Below are positions 21,831-32,360 of a stretch of DNA of 64,000 bases, one piece after another. The translations under genes and the position numbers were made by a program. This DNA is from Fulvia fulva. Lineage: Eukaryota; Ascomycota; Dothideomycetes; Mycosphaerellales; Mycosphaerellaceae. The notes beneath the pieces were generated by a model. That model worked only from the letters and a program-made list of their open reading frames with translations. It ran no database searches and was not told where the DNA came from. The stretch lies in contig NC_063016.1 in assembly GCF_020509005.1 (NCBI RefSeq), positions 3,720,001 through 3,784,000 of the forward strand, written 5' to 3'. Position 1 is the stretch's first letter. Every line of letters begins with the position of its first letter.

Positions 21831-22562
21831 ATGAAGACACCATCGATCCTCACCCTCGCCTGCGCAGCGACGGCAGCAGCACAATCCGCGACAGTCGTCA
21901 TCGAGGCGAGCCATGGAGGCGCTGGCCAAGGGCTCGCGAACACGACCATCACAGTACCGTTAAACCAGCGATATACCGATTCCGCATTGGATACTGTCAG
22001 TAACCTATACCTGACTGGAGCTGATGGTGTACCTCTCGACTCAATCACCTGCACCCCGCACAGAAATGGCAACTTGACAGGAGCCGGTGGCCTCCCTTTC
22101 ACCAGCACCCAACCTAGTTCTCTTTCAACGAACACAGTGCAGGTCGGTTCGCTCTTCTGCAACAGCACGGACAGCTCGACCTCCTCTTCAAGCAGCGCAA
22201 GCAGCGCAAGCACGACGAGCACCGCATCCAGCACCCAAACAGTCCCTGGTGTACTACCTCCAGTGGTGACCGACAGCACTACTCGAGGTGCAAATGCTAC
22301 CTCGATCCTCCTGACAACGGTTTCCGGATCCCAATCAACAGCTTCGCCTTCGACCATTACTAGCACGGCGATCGTCTCTGGCAGCGATGGACCTCAGACC
22401 TCGGTCTTCACGAGTGTAGTCAACGGCGAAGCCACAGCGACTGCTTCTGGTCCGCCAAGTCTCAATACTGACAGTCAAGGCGCAGCTACGGCTATAGGGT
22501 CGGGCGATCGAAGTGTTCTTGGCGCGGCTGTCTTCTTGCTTGGTCTAATGGCTTTGCTGTAG
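21831..22562 (+). CDS. GPI-anchored Ser/Thr-rich cell-wall protein
   Basis: The protein has 243 residues and no intron. Residues 1-18 (MKTPSILTLACAATAAAQ) form a signal peptide. The mature N-terminal part (to about residue 110) contains two Cys and several N-glycosylation sequons, NTT, NLT and NST. It is followed by a Ser/Thr/Ala-rich stretch of more than 100 residues, expected to be heavily O-mannosylated. The C-terminus GSGDRSVLGAAVFLLGLMAL is a GPI-anchor signal with the omega site probably at the Ser/Gly before the hydrophobic tail. The protein would sit at the plasma membrane or cell wall. No catalytic domain is seen. The start is the only ATG that gives a signal peptide. Confidence 0.82.
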   Translation: MKTPSILTLACAATAAAQSATVVIEASHGGAGQGLANTTITVPLNQRYTDSALDTVSNLYLTGADGVPLDSITCTPHRNGNLTGAGGLPFTSTQPSSLSTNTVQVGSLFCNSTDSSTSSSSSASSASTTSTASSTQTVPGVLPPVVTDSTTRGANATSILLTTVSGSQSTASPSTITSTAIVSGSDGPQTSVFTSVVNGEATATASGPPSLNTDSQGAATAIGSGDRSVLGAAVFLLGLMALL

Positions 22563-23427
22563 TGAGCTCTCTCAAGACACGACGATGCCATCGGTGACAA
22601 GCTCAAAGACCCGGTTCTCGCGCTCGCGAGAGCATCAGCTGCGTGTGCGGAGCTGGGCTCGCTGCAAGCATGTCCACTAGCACTAATAATTAACGAGTTC
22701 GCGATGTTGGGAGCGAAGCACAGGACGGTGACCATGATATACATCGGTCGTGAGATCTCACAGCTCATCGGATAGCGGGTCGTGGAAAGCCGTGGCACCA
22801 CCGTAACAACATCCTTAATTTGGGCTCAGAGAAGCACTATCAAGGAACCCTGGTGTGTTTCTGTGGCACTCGTGCTTCTCGTCTCGCCCATGCATGCAAG
22901 GATCGGCATAGATTCCGGGACGCGTGGACTTCAAGGCTGTGTAGCGCCAATGGTTGCACATCATGCCATGGCTCAATAATCGTATCGTAAGCCTAGGCCA
23001 GCATGCTACATCGAGAAAGGCCTTATTCTCGCTGCAGTCTGTACCGGCTGAGACACCTTCCCAATTATGGTCATACGCTGCGCAGTTACACAAAGTGCAT
23101 TGACAGTATATAGACGACCTGCAATGGCGACAATCATGCCACTTCGCGAGACGAACAAAATCGCTTTGGGACAGAACCTGCGACCGATTATTTCCCCATC
23201 ACGGCAGGACCCTTTCGAGAGTCGAGGACCCAGGGAGAAAGCTCTGCCAGCCCGTAGCATGTAAGATGCCAGCATACCAGGCTCTTGGCCAGGTTCGTTC
23301 GACCAAATTCCTGAGCATCGATGCGGCGCTGCATTGATGCGGCCGCATACCCTTCGCGGCACTTGAGCCGGCCACCGGCTCTCCAGCACTACATGATAGC
23401 GAACCAAGCGCTATTTGATGTAATCCG
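22563..23427. other. Intergenic, no supported gene
   Basis: Composition is normal and the short frames on both strands lack recognisable motifs. The first exon(s) of the DUF2156 gene at 23428 may lie in the last part, but I could not identify them. Confidence 0.4.
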
Positions 23428-24580
23428 TTGTTGGATGAATTGGTGATAACACTGTCAGCTGCCAATGCATCGTCGTCCGATACAAGATCTGCTCTGCGCA
23501 ACCTAAGTCATCGGGCCCCATCAAGTGTGGCACATACTCCTTCGCCCAGCGAGTGCTCTAGCGACTGCAGCACACTGAAAGACTTCTCACCAGAGAGGGC
23601 TACTAGCCAAGGACTTAATAAAGCGGAACTGAGAAAGCGGAAGGTGGCGGCAGCCAAGTACACAGGCTGTACCTACTCCCTGGACGATTTCATTGCCCTC
23701 GACACTGTGGATTGTCTGCTCATGCAATATGGCAGCACCAGTCACATGGGCGTGCGAGATTCCAGCTACTCAACCTTTATCAATACTACTAGGACGGCTG
23801 CTCTATACTACAAAGTACGGGACGAAGTCGCTATTATCACTGGGCATCCATTGTGCTGTCCGGGTGGATATGAAGCTATCCTTGGCGAGTTTCGCTAGCT
23901 GTGCAAGACACGTCACTGGAGCGTTGCGGTCATGGCAGCTTCTTCAGCTCTCGCCCCTTGGCCGAGGGAAAAGGTTGGATCAGCATGAGGGTTGGCATCG
24001 AAAAGGTGTTGAATCCACTTCCCAACCCTCTCATTCTTGAAACCGGCGGCAAGCGGACTGTGAATAAATGCGAACAACTACTGAAGTCTGGCATGTCTGT
24101 GCAGCTTTACTGCCCTGCGTATCAGAACGATGAGGATCTTGAAGCAGAGATCGTCCGGATCCACAACGACTGCGCGCCCAGCGTCTCATGACCGTCTTCG
24201 ACATCCTCTCACTTCCTCGCTCAATGACGTACATCTACATCAAAGACTCACAAGGCACCATCACTGGCTTCGCCGCTCTTCGGAAAATTCGCGACGGCTT
24301 TCACCTGGATCTTTGCGATGCGACTTCCTCGGCACTTAAAGGAACGACAGACCTCTTGTTATTCGCGTCCATGGCCTTTTGTGACAACATCGGGATCTCG
24401 AAGCTATCTCTCGGCTTTGAGCCGCTTCAGCAACTCGGACCTGATGATATCGAGGGAATGTCGACGTTCATGACCAGAGTGACGAGAAGGATCTGGTCTA
24501 GTATACCACTGGAAGGGAAGCAAGCATTCTTCCACCGCTGGCATACAGATTCAAGTCAAGACTCTGGCCTGCATATCTAA
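23428..24580 (+). pseudogene. Freestanding DUF2156 protein (ergosteryl-3beta-O-glycine synthase-like), broken
   Basis: Three successive frames carry one homologous protein. The first (to 23898) has SLDDFIALDTVDCLLMQYGS, GVRDSSYSTF, AALYYKVRDEVAIITGHPLC. The second (23945-24180) has GWISMRVGIEKVLNP and LYCPAYQNDEDLEAEI. The third (24180-24580) has LMTVFDILSLPRSMTYIYIK, GFHLDLCD and DLLLFASMAF. This resembles the DUF2156/GNAT-fold domain of fungal tRNA-dependent aminoacyl-sterol synthases. There is no aspartyl-tRNA synthetase domain, so the freestanding ErgS-type protein is the closer match. Lesions are a TAG at 23896-23898 (CAG to TAG in CpA context fits), a one-base loss near 23945-23955, and a frame change near 24170-24185. 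No GT-AG introns rescue them. The N-terminus and start are unclear. Confidence 0.7.
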
Positions 24581-25197
24581 AGAGGCGCCTTCGTTGAGGC
24601 ACTCTGAAGACTCGGAGAGGAGTGTCATGGAGATGAAGGAGAAGGAGAGGATGCATGGCTCGTGTCTTTTTTGTGCGCCTGTGCTTCGTCTTGGGACATA
24701 TGGTCACCCACCACCTTGACTAAGGATAAGCGGGCATCGTGAAATGGGCGTCAGTCTCACCTGCCTCGAAGTGGACAAGACTACCATGTGGCTAATTCCA
24801 CGTGAACCGCACGGTACATTGCGCCCTCAGCTGTGTTCACTTGGTGAGGTGTGACTCATTGCTGTCCGACGCTACAGGTCTGTGTCCCCACGAGAAATGG
24901 CACCTAGACGAATTCGCCCATGCCTTGGCCTCGCCGGCAGAAGCTTCGGATCAGGATGACGGTATCTTCGTGCGTGGGTGAACGAAAGAAATACTGGCGC
25001 GATGGAGAGCCGGCGGCCATGAGGATAAAGACTCATGTGATATCGCAGCTACCACCCTTGGCCATGATTGGAAGCTTCTTGCTGTAAAGCGCCACACGGG
25101 AATCATCACAAACACTGTCGAGCACAAAGAGGCCCGTTTGCTACATGTCCATATGAGGCCCGCAGGACTTACTCGTCTGGAAGGTCATCAACAAGAC
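24581..25197. other. Intergenic, no supported gene
   Basis: No protein, RNA or repeat was recognised. The promoter of the zinc-finger gene presumably lies at the right end. Confidence 0.4.
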
Positions 25198-26516
25198 ATG
25201 CAAAAGTCAAGGCGCACCAGAAGCGACATTACTTCAGAACGTCGACAAGAGCTGCAAGATCAGCTCTCAAAGTTCACGTTCGCCAACGATATGTACCACT
25301 GCTCCCGATCTCAGTGTCACTACATGCACAACAACAAGCACTACGTGCTTGCTCACACACAGGAAGTGCACGAACATAGAGCCCACAACAATCTCGAGCT
25401 CCATGCGAGAACGTCGATTGCTTCCAGATAGCTGGCACCACCAACTTCTGGAGTTCCCACAACAGCAATGAGAAGAATCCTGCCCGATGTCCAGTAGCTG
25501 GATGCACTCACGGTCAGACGACGGCAATCAATAGGACTACTGTTTACACCCACATGCGCGACAGGAAGCACGATATCCAACTACCTGGGATGAAGCGTTT
25601 CACATCGTATACAGAATACTATGACGCTTGTCGGAAGGTATGCGAAGAGTGGACAGCCAAGACTGCCATCGGGATAGATCTAAACTTCTTCCGCACGCTG
25701 GCCGATCGTCCAGTTAAGGAGGAAACCAACGAAGAACTTCACGACACTGACGACGACGTTGCAGTGGGAGAGCAGGAACTTCTGGCCCCCACCTCTGTCA
25801 AGAAGCAAGAACTGAAGGTGACAAGATCGAGATCCGCACCCGTCGACAATACAGTCCAAGCCGCCACCCCGAAACAGTTCCTATACTACCTCTACCACAG
25901 TGCTCACCGCCTCATCGTCGACGACATGTATGGAGCATTCGACCAAGGTAGCTTCGTCCATCGCAAGCTCTTCCGTCGCAGCCTGCCGGGTGGTGTCCCT
26001 GCCTTCCTTGAGATTTCTACCGCTTGGCGGTGTCTCATGCTCGCCTCGTATCTCATATGGATCGCCGGGTCTAAGACTGACTGTTCGCCCGCTGATCAGA
26101 TGGACGACGACACTGAGCACGCCTTGGCCTACCCCGATCTGCCCTGCTACATCGACTATGCCGACAAAGATGATGCATTCTATGATGTTATGTATGGTTT
26201 ATGGCTCCGAGGTCTGGTTAGTGAGAGTCGGAGATGGTTCAACGAGTCTCGTATCAGGAGAATGGTCGGCTACATAGGCAGCGAGGAGGAGTTTAAAGCT
26301 CACAAAGCTTTGGAAGGTTGGTGCGAGAAGTTGACAGCTAAAGCTGGTCTACCGAAGAGAGACAAAGATGACAAAGCTGTGCTTTGGGGCAATATCTGGA
26401 TGAAGGCATTGGAGAAGTGGTTGAGGGACTATGCTGGCGCAAAGATGTACGGAACATTTGCGGACTGCTTGAAGGAGGTTGCTTTGGCGATGATCGGTGC
26501 TCTTGATACTATATAG
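25198..26516 (+). CDS. C2H2-type zinc-finger protein of unknown function
   Basis: The first part (from ATG 25198) contains a finger, YHCSRSQC...HTQEVH, of the form CX4CX12HX4H. A second finger, RCPVAGCTHG...YTHMRDRKH, lies at about 25475-25560 in another frame that then runs open to TAG at 26516. The two frames can be joined by an intron at 25366-25427 (GTGCAC...TTCCAG, 62 bp), which keeps phase but removes the last His of finger 1. A frameshift is the alternative. The large C-terminal part (about 280 residues) has an acidic linker (EELHDTDDDVAVGE) and a helical region with FLYYLYHSAHRLIVDDMYGA and WLRDYAGAKMYGTFADCLKE. I do not recognise that domain. Two weak C2H2 fingers at the N-terminus suggest nucleic-acid binding. 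Confidence 0.6.
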
Positions 26517-27012
26517 AGGATGTAATTCGAGCTCTTCTTTCAACCCTAGTCTCCAGATCTCCATGCACGGTTCGTAGTGTCACCGGCTCTACCAGTCCCA
26601 AAGTGCTGTATGAGATCCACGGCTGGTGATCGCTTCGTCTCCTCTATCATGGACCCTATCGCCTACACCTGCCGGAGGACTGGTGTGCTTCACGGGGCAT
26701 AGTCATTGGTGCGAGGCGTCGTTGCATCGCAATTCACCTCTATGTACATTGGCAGCAATCCGATACCGAGCGTAGCATGGAAGTGATTGGCTCCAGGCTC
26801 GCTTATTAGATCGGCGCTCAGCAGGCCCTGAATGAATGAGCTTTCCGCCTTCAACGGGTGAACACAATCGCATCGCATCACCATACCCTTGCTTGAGCCA
26901 TCTCAAATGCTCTACAAGCGCCTCTGCCACTGCAATAGCAGTCATGTCACCGCCGAATGGACCACAATGACCTTACCATGACATTACATACGAATATGTA
27001 CCCATATTCGGG
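26517..27012. other. Intergenic, convergent 3' ends
   Basis: This is a convergent interval between the zinc-finger gene (+) and the MDR gene (-). No gene or repeat was seen. Confidence 0.4.
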
Positions 27013-28204
27013 CTAAATGATCGAGTATACCAGCTTCTTCCCATCCGTCAATCCTTTACGCAGCATCGCGATACCATCGGGAATGGCTGCAAGGCCTCCA
27101 CTCCGCAGATCGATGGGATGAGTCTGGAGTCGGCCAGAGTCCAGTAACTTCTGGGCTTCAGGATTCCACTTCTGACCAAACGCCTTGTGCTTGGGCTTTG
27201 CGGTTCTTGCGTATGGTCGCTTCCATTGGATGGCCTCCCCGCTGACAGTCCACGCCACGATCCACTCCGGATACACGTCTCGTCTTGTGTGTGAGCGTAT
27301 GGGAAACTGGTCCAGTCCGACATACCGCCCGCCTTGATCACCCAGTGCGCTGTAGCATATATTCATGCTCGCGCTATCGGTGATGCAATCTAGAGCTTCT
27401 CTGAGCCCGCCTTTGGTGAAGTCCCGGACTTCGTCTCCAACTGTAGCAACATGATAGTCGAAGCACGCGACCGCCCCAAGCGACTTCATCCGGTCAAAAT
27501 GGCGTGGCGAGCATGCTACAATGGGTCGCAACCCAGAACTGGATCACTCGTTAGTCAAAGCCAACAATGCAGATCGCTTTGGTCTTACAGTGCAGCACAC
27601 TGGACTGCCAAGGTTCCTGTCGCTGTTCCAGCCCCATAGATGAAGATATGCCGTCCTTCAATATCGCTCGATGAGGACTCTAAAGGCAACGGAACCTTGA
27701 GCATATAGTGGAGCCCGAGACCGACAGTCATCAATGACATGCCAAGCGTTGCTGCATGCTCGAACCTCATACCGTCTGGGATCTTCCAAAGGACGACATC
27801 GCGGATAGTGGCGTACTCAGCAAAGCCTCCATTCTCTGGATTACCTGAGGTGTTACCTTTGACAGGACCAAACACTCGATCGCCAACCTTTACGCTGTGA
27901 CGACAGCTTGTCCCAACTGCGATGACTTCCCCTGCCACATCACACCCAAACGTGGAACCCGGAGCTGGAGACAGATCCAATGACTTCCTGCCAAAGGCAT
28001 CAGTCAAGACTTCCACTTGGTAGTTCGAATATGCAGGACGTACCAATCGAAAGGGTTGAGTGCTACACAATGCACTCGAACAAGGACGTCTTCGTCGTTC
28101 AGTGGTGGTAAAGGTACATCCTCTTGCAAGGCAATGGAGTTGTCATTGAGTACTTTGATAGCTCGTTGTCTTTCTGGCAGGGTTCTGGGCTGACCGATCG
28201 CCAT
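27013..28204 (-). CDS. Zinc-type medium-chain dehydrogenase, trans-acting enoyl-reductase-like
   Basis: Exons are 28204-28044, 27987-27589 and 27538-27013, with introns of 56 bp (GTACGT...TTGGCAG) and 50 bp (GTAAGA..CTAAC..ATCCAG). Phases agree, and the protein has 361 residues. The GroES-like domain shows ALNPFDWKSLDLSP, GSTFGCDVAGEVIAVG and KVGDRVFG. The Rossmann part shows IFIYGAGTATGTLAVQCA, which resembles the GGSTATG..A nucleotide loop, and KSLGAVACFDY. The structural zinc Cys cluster of true alcohol dehydrogenases is absent. This combination is typical of the NADPH-dependent trans-enoyl reductases of fungal polyketide and lipopeptide pathways (LovC/ToxD-like). It is divergent from the P450 and may be co-regulated with it. 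The start at 28204 follows family length; the frame is open further upstream. Confidence 0.85.
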
Positions 28205-28873
28205 TTCCTGTCCGACGCCGGAAATTGATGTCGTCTCGAGTGTATGATGGAAGGCTTCACTGGCGACAGGAACGAAGACGCGGTCGATATCACGAGCAGC
28301 AACCTGAAGTTCTAGCAAGGTTTGAGCCCACACCGGATTGCTTGCGACCGTTCAGCACATCACGTTCGCGCGTTGCCCGACGTGGTCAGCGTGCTATGTC
28401 AACGATTGCTCGCACGTTGGTAGGATGTTGAGGCATAACGCCGGTACGCGTGATCTTCGGTCTAGTCCAGGATGACTGCCGGCCGCACAAAATCGACCTA
28501 GCCTCGCGAAACCTTGACACAGTCTAACATCGACTTGTCGCGACGGTCTGGCCTCCTGAGACATGGGTCCGATAAGGATTGAACGGGGCCTCGGACCGCC
28601 TTACACCTGTCTAGACTGATCCACAGAGTCTCAGATAGCAAGTGCCATGACTGCGCTACTGTAGCGCTCTCCATGGGACACTGCTCTGAAGCTGGTAAGC
28701 TCGCTGATTAGACGACGGCAGTTGAGCGAGTCGACAACGTCAGCTCAGAACAGCGAGAGCTCTGCGGTAGTGCAACGCTTTTGACTGAAGGCAGGACCGC
28801 CATTGCTCATCTGGAGCATCATTATTGCGCTGCCAACGCCTCTGAGTTACATACTTTTACCAGCAACATCAGC
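28205..28873. promoter_or_regulatory. Divergent intergenic region, enoyl-reductase-like / P450
   Basis: This 669-bp head-to-head interval must contain both promoters. CGG/CCG triplets occur, as bound by Zn2Cys6 regulators, but no clear palindrome stands out to me. No other gene was seen. Confidence 0.35.
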
Positions 28874-30475
28874 ATGGAGCTTTTCTTGCTGAGTGCGGTA
28901 CTCGCATGCGTCGGGCTATTGGCCAAGCTTTTCCAGGTACGTGTCCGAGCCATACAGCCCAAGCTTGCACGGTGGTAATCGAACAAGCACCCTCAAGATC
29001 CTCTTGCACATGTTCCGGGACCATGGTATTCCAAGTACACTTCGATCGCTTTCACCTACAACGCATTGGTGCCACGCGTGCATGTCTACGTCCACGATCT
29101 GCATCGCAAGTATGGTCCCGTCGTACGGCTCACGCCCACTATGGTAGCAGTCTCAGATCCTGATGGTGTTGCCGACATATTTCGTTCTAGTCGTGGCTAT
29201 ATGAAGGGCCCGATTTATGAATCGCTCATTCGGAGTTTCTTTGCAACCAGAGATCCTGTTGTCCATGGCCAGCGCCGTCGACTATTCGCTCGACCACTGG
29301 CAAATTCCTCGCTCCAAACTTTTTGGGCAGACGAGATTCGCGAACGGGCAACTCTTACAGTACAGAGAATCAAGGACGATACGGAGACCAATCAGCACGG
29401 CGATGTATATCACTGGTGGAACATCATGGCTAACGACGTTGTAACACGACTCTCGTTTGGAGAATCGCTCAATCTCTTGGAGTCAGATGAGAACATCCCG
29501 TATATCGAGGCTGTGAAGAAGACACTGAGGTGCTCTGCGCTGAACCGAAACTTTCCAAGACTCATGCCAGTGCTGAAATACCTACCGATCCCAAGGTTGC
29601 AAGAGATTCTCAATGCCCGGCCAAAAGTGGAACGGTATACCAGAGTAGCAGTGGAGAATTTTCGCACATATACAAAGCTCCAAGACGACAGTGGGAAGAA
29701 TCGCAACATTTTTACGCAAATCGTGGCTCGGGCGGATGAGCAGGATCATGAAGCTGTCAGGTCCATGACAGACGAGGACATTCACGACGAGGCTCTTACG
29801 CTGATGCTTGGCGGCACAGACAGCACCTCTTCTACCTTGACCTACGCAACGTGGGCTGTGTTGTCTCATCCTGAGATTCAGCATCAGCTTGAGGAAGAGG
29901 TCGCGGGCCTGTCTGAGGAGCTATCGCTGCAAGAGCTCGAGTCGGCTCGTCTACTCAACGCAGTCATCCATGAAACGCTGCGTCTGCATGGCCCGGTCTC
30001 TGTTGGTTTGCAACGGGTAGTACCGCCGGGAGGTGCCCGCATTGCAGGCTTTGATCTTGCTCCAGGAACGGTGGTATGGCCACAAATGTAAGTTGAGCAT
30101 GCACTTGTCTCCGAATGACCTCCAGGTGCAATGCTGACAAGATCAAGGTACACAACGCGGTACGATCCCTCGATTTGGCCTGATCCTCTCAGATTCGACC
30201 CAACCCGGTTCCTAGACGTCAAGCTGCCTTTTATGGCCGAGGGCAACTTGACTTCCACGCAAAAGAAAGTGTATGTGCCGTTTGGTGGTGGTACCCGTAC
30301 ATGCTTGGGTATCAATCTGGCGTACATGGAGCTACGCTTGGGACTGGCTCTGTTCTTCAGGGAGTGTCAAGGAGCCAGGCTGTCGGCAGACATGTTAGAT
30401 GAAGATATGACCCCGGAATACTTCTTCGTGAGCTCCCCGAAAGGACGGAAGTGTTTGATAACATTGCCGAAGTAG
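28874..30475 (+). CDS. Cytochrome P450 monooxygenase
   Basis: Exons are 28874-28940, 28998-30087 and 30148-30475, with introns of 57 and 60 bp, giving 494 residues. The N-terminus MELFLLSAVLACVGLLAKLF is a membrane anchor, followed after the first intron by HPLAHVPGPWYSKYT, the proline-rich hinge. Key motifs are all present: I-helix LMLGGTDSTSS (A/GGXD/ET), K-helix HETLRLHGP (EXXR), FDPTRF, and heme-binding FGGGTRTCLG with the Cys ligand. The class is a microsomal fungal P450 of secondary-metabolism type; the substrate is unknown. The first donor choice (GTGTCC at 28941) gives the canonical HPLAHVPGP and the right phase. The upstream GTACGT donor does not give the right phase. The 3' end is 25 bp from the convergent aminotransferase gene. 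Confidence 0.9.
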
Positions 30476-30500
30476 TGACTAGAGCACGGACTGCTGCATA

Positions 30501-31706
30501 TCAATCTTCATCAACCAACAATGCCCACTCGTGCTCTACCTTTCCCTTCATGATGTCGAGTAGGATATCTTTGATGATCTGAGAGCACGAGACCCCATTC
30601 ACTGGCTCACTATTGATCTCGAAAACCCTTCCGTCCCAGCAGATGACTCCCACAGACGTGATAAAGAGTGCGGTACCGGAAACGAATGCTTCGATAATGC
30701 TCCCGTCTGCGTGGTCTTTGGCTATCTCTCTCATGGTAATTTCCCTTTCCACCACGTCGACTCGAAGCACACCACCCACAGCTCGTGGTAACAAGTCCCG
30801 GGCCAGCTGCAAGACACTCGCTCGCGTGATGCCAGGCAATATCAGCCCCCTGTCCAGCGGAGGTGTGACCAACTGCCAGGTTGTATCATTGACTCGCAAC
30901 ACCACGAAGAAGTTACTCGCCCCAGCTTCTGTAATATGTCTTTCAGGTCCAAATAGCCACAGGATCTGATCGTAGCCTCGAGACTTAGCTTCGCCTTGCA
31001 AAGCCAGCGTTGGCCCATAGTTCGCCCCAACTTTGCTATTGCCGTACCCGCCAGGCCATGAACGATTCTGGTTTTGATCGGATGCGAGCAATCTCATACA
31101 ACGTTTTGGCGGCGCAGCCACCTTCTGGGGGGATGCTTCATGACCCGTGATGGAGCTCGTCAGCTTGGGAAAGACTGTGAGAAAAATGTAAAGCAATGCT
31201 GAACGGGGACGGAGTGTGGCAAGCGCTGTGTCAGTTCCGATCAAAGTTGGTCGGATGTACAGCGATCCCTCTCCTTGGTCTTTTGGTAGCCATTTAGGTG
31301 CTTCATGTGCACAGAGCGCCACGATCAATTTCTCCAGCTGAAGAGCGTCAAAATCTGGCAAAGCCACTTGAGCAGCTGAGCGTCGCATGCGCTCGCAGTT
31401 CTCAATCGGACGGAAGAGTCGTAGACGCCCGTCCGCGCCACGAATCAGTTTGAGCCCTTCGAAAGATTGTGTGGCGTAGTGCAATCCTGAGGCGGCTGGC
31501 GGGATGGGGATCGGCCCATATGGTTGGAGGATTGGAGACGACCAGCCATTGCTCACATTCCAGGACGCGATGATGATATGATCAGTATGATATTCCAGCA
31601 GGCGTACCGCGAGGTCGTCCGGCGAGGGTAAAGACCGCGGATCGTCGTTCAATGTTCTTGTAAGCCGGCTGGCGTCCAGCTTTGCGAAGTTTGTGCCTTC
31701 CGCCAT
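30501..31706 (-). CDS. Branched-chain-amino-acid-aminotransferase-like enzyme (class IV PLP)
   Basis: This is an intronless protein of 401 residues. The fold-type IV PLP signature is visible: PAASGLHYATQSFEGLKLIR, RLFRPIENCERMRRSA, the lysine-bearing WPGGYGNSKVGANYGPTL, ILWLFG, ITEAGASNFF and LILPGITRASVL. No mitochondrial presequence is evident, so a cytosolic, pathway-specific role is possible. In several fungal metabolite clusters a BCAT paralogue (for example ToxF of the HC-toxin cluster) supplies or uses an unusual amino acid. Beside an enoyl-reductase-like MDR and a P450, that is a reasonable inference here but unproven. I took the ATG at 31706; a GTG nine bases upstream was rejected. 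Confidence 0.9.
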   Translation of the reverse strand: MAEGTNFAKLDASRLTRTLNDDPRSLPSPDDLAVRLLEYHTDHIIIASWNVSNGWSSPILQPYGPIPIPPAASGLHYATQSFEGLKLIRGADGRLRLFRPIENCERMRRSAAQVALPDFDALQLEKLIVALCAHEAPKWLPKDQGEGSLYIRPTLIGTDTALATLRPRSALLYIFLTVFPKLTSSITGHEASPQKVAAPPKRCMRLLASDQNQNRSWPGGYGNSKVGANYGPTLALQGEAKSRGYDQILWLFGPERHITEAGASNFFVVLRVNDTTWQLVTPPLDRGLILPGITRASVLQLARDLLPRAVGGVLRVDVVEREITMREIAKDHADGSIIEAFVSGTALFITSVGVICWDGRVFEINSEPVNGVSCSQIIKDILLDIMKGKVEHEWALLVDED

Positions 31707-31886
31707 GGTAGCCACTCAGTATCGTCGTTCAGAGAGGGGTTGTTTGTTCTAGAGCACTCTTCATCAGTTGTTCGGTCCAGTCGCTATCGATGACCAAGTA
31801 ACTTTGCCGGGGCCAGCCCCGACTCGGTAACCCGCTTTCCATCAACTGTTGCCGGTATCTCGCGCTATCCCACGCTGTATCGATTG

Positions 31887-32020
31887 TACAGCGTCTGTCC
31901 GCATAAGAGTCACAAGTGCCTTTGGTTGCCGCGCTCGGAGCACAAACCAATTCGCTGCGATCCTGGATTTGGCTGGGATGTTCGGCAACGCTTGTGACTC
32001 TTATGCGGACAGACGCTGTA
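31887..32020. mobile_element. MITE-like element with 28-bp perfect terminal inverted repeats and TA flanks
   Basis: Positions 31886-31916 and 31991-32021 are perfect reverse complements (31 bp). Read as a Tc1/mariner-type insertion, the TIRs begin CAGCGTCTGTCCGCATAAG and are 28 bp (31889-31916, 31991-32018), flanked by TA at 31887-31888 and 32019-32020. The interior is only 74 bp and noncoding. A further reversed end motif (ACGCTGTA) lies 7 bp to the left at 31872-31879, which hints at a second, lost neighbour. The element is not RIP-mutated. Confidence 0.75.
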
Positions 32021-32199
32021 CTTGTCTGGACCCGCCGTACGAGGGCGACAGCAGATGGTGCGGCTGCCATTTGAGAACAGTCCAGTCCATGAAGCCTCGC
32101 CCCCTCTTCGGTATGATGGTTGGTTTGGTTGGTATATCATAGAGCCTTCTAGAAACCCAGTGGGTTACGCGGCTATTACATCAATGCGGGTGGAAAACA

Positions 32200-32360
32200 T
32201 GCTTAACTTATTAATAGAAGTTTAGTGCACCTCTAAATTAAATACTTATTAAAACGCTATCTATCTAAAGCTTAGTCCGGCCCTATTTATTACGTTATAA
32301 ATTAGAAGTTATTATATAGGCTTATAAAGGGTATTTTAAAAGCAGACTATATATTATATA
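32200..32360. other. Border of the RIP-mutated compartment
   Basis: Around 32200 the sequence changes from ordinary composition to TpA-rich DNA nearly free of CpA/TpG. The segment is a degraded repeat of unknown family ending at the TA of the first pogo copy. Confidence 0.6.
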
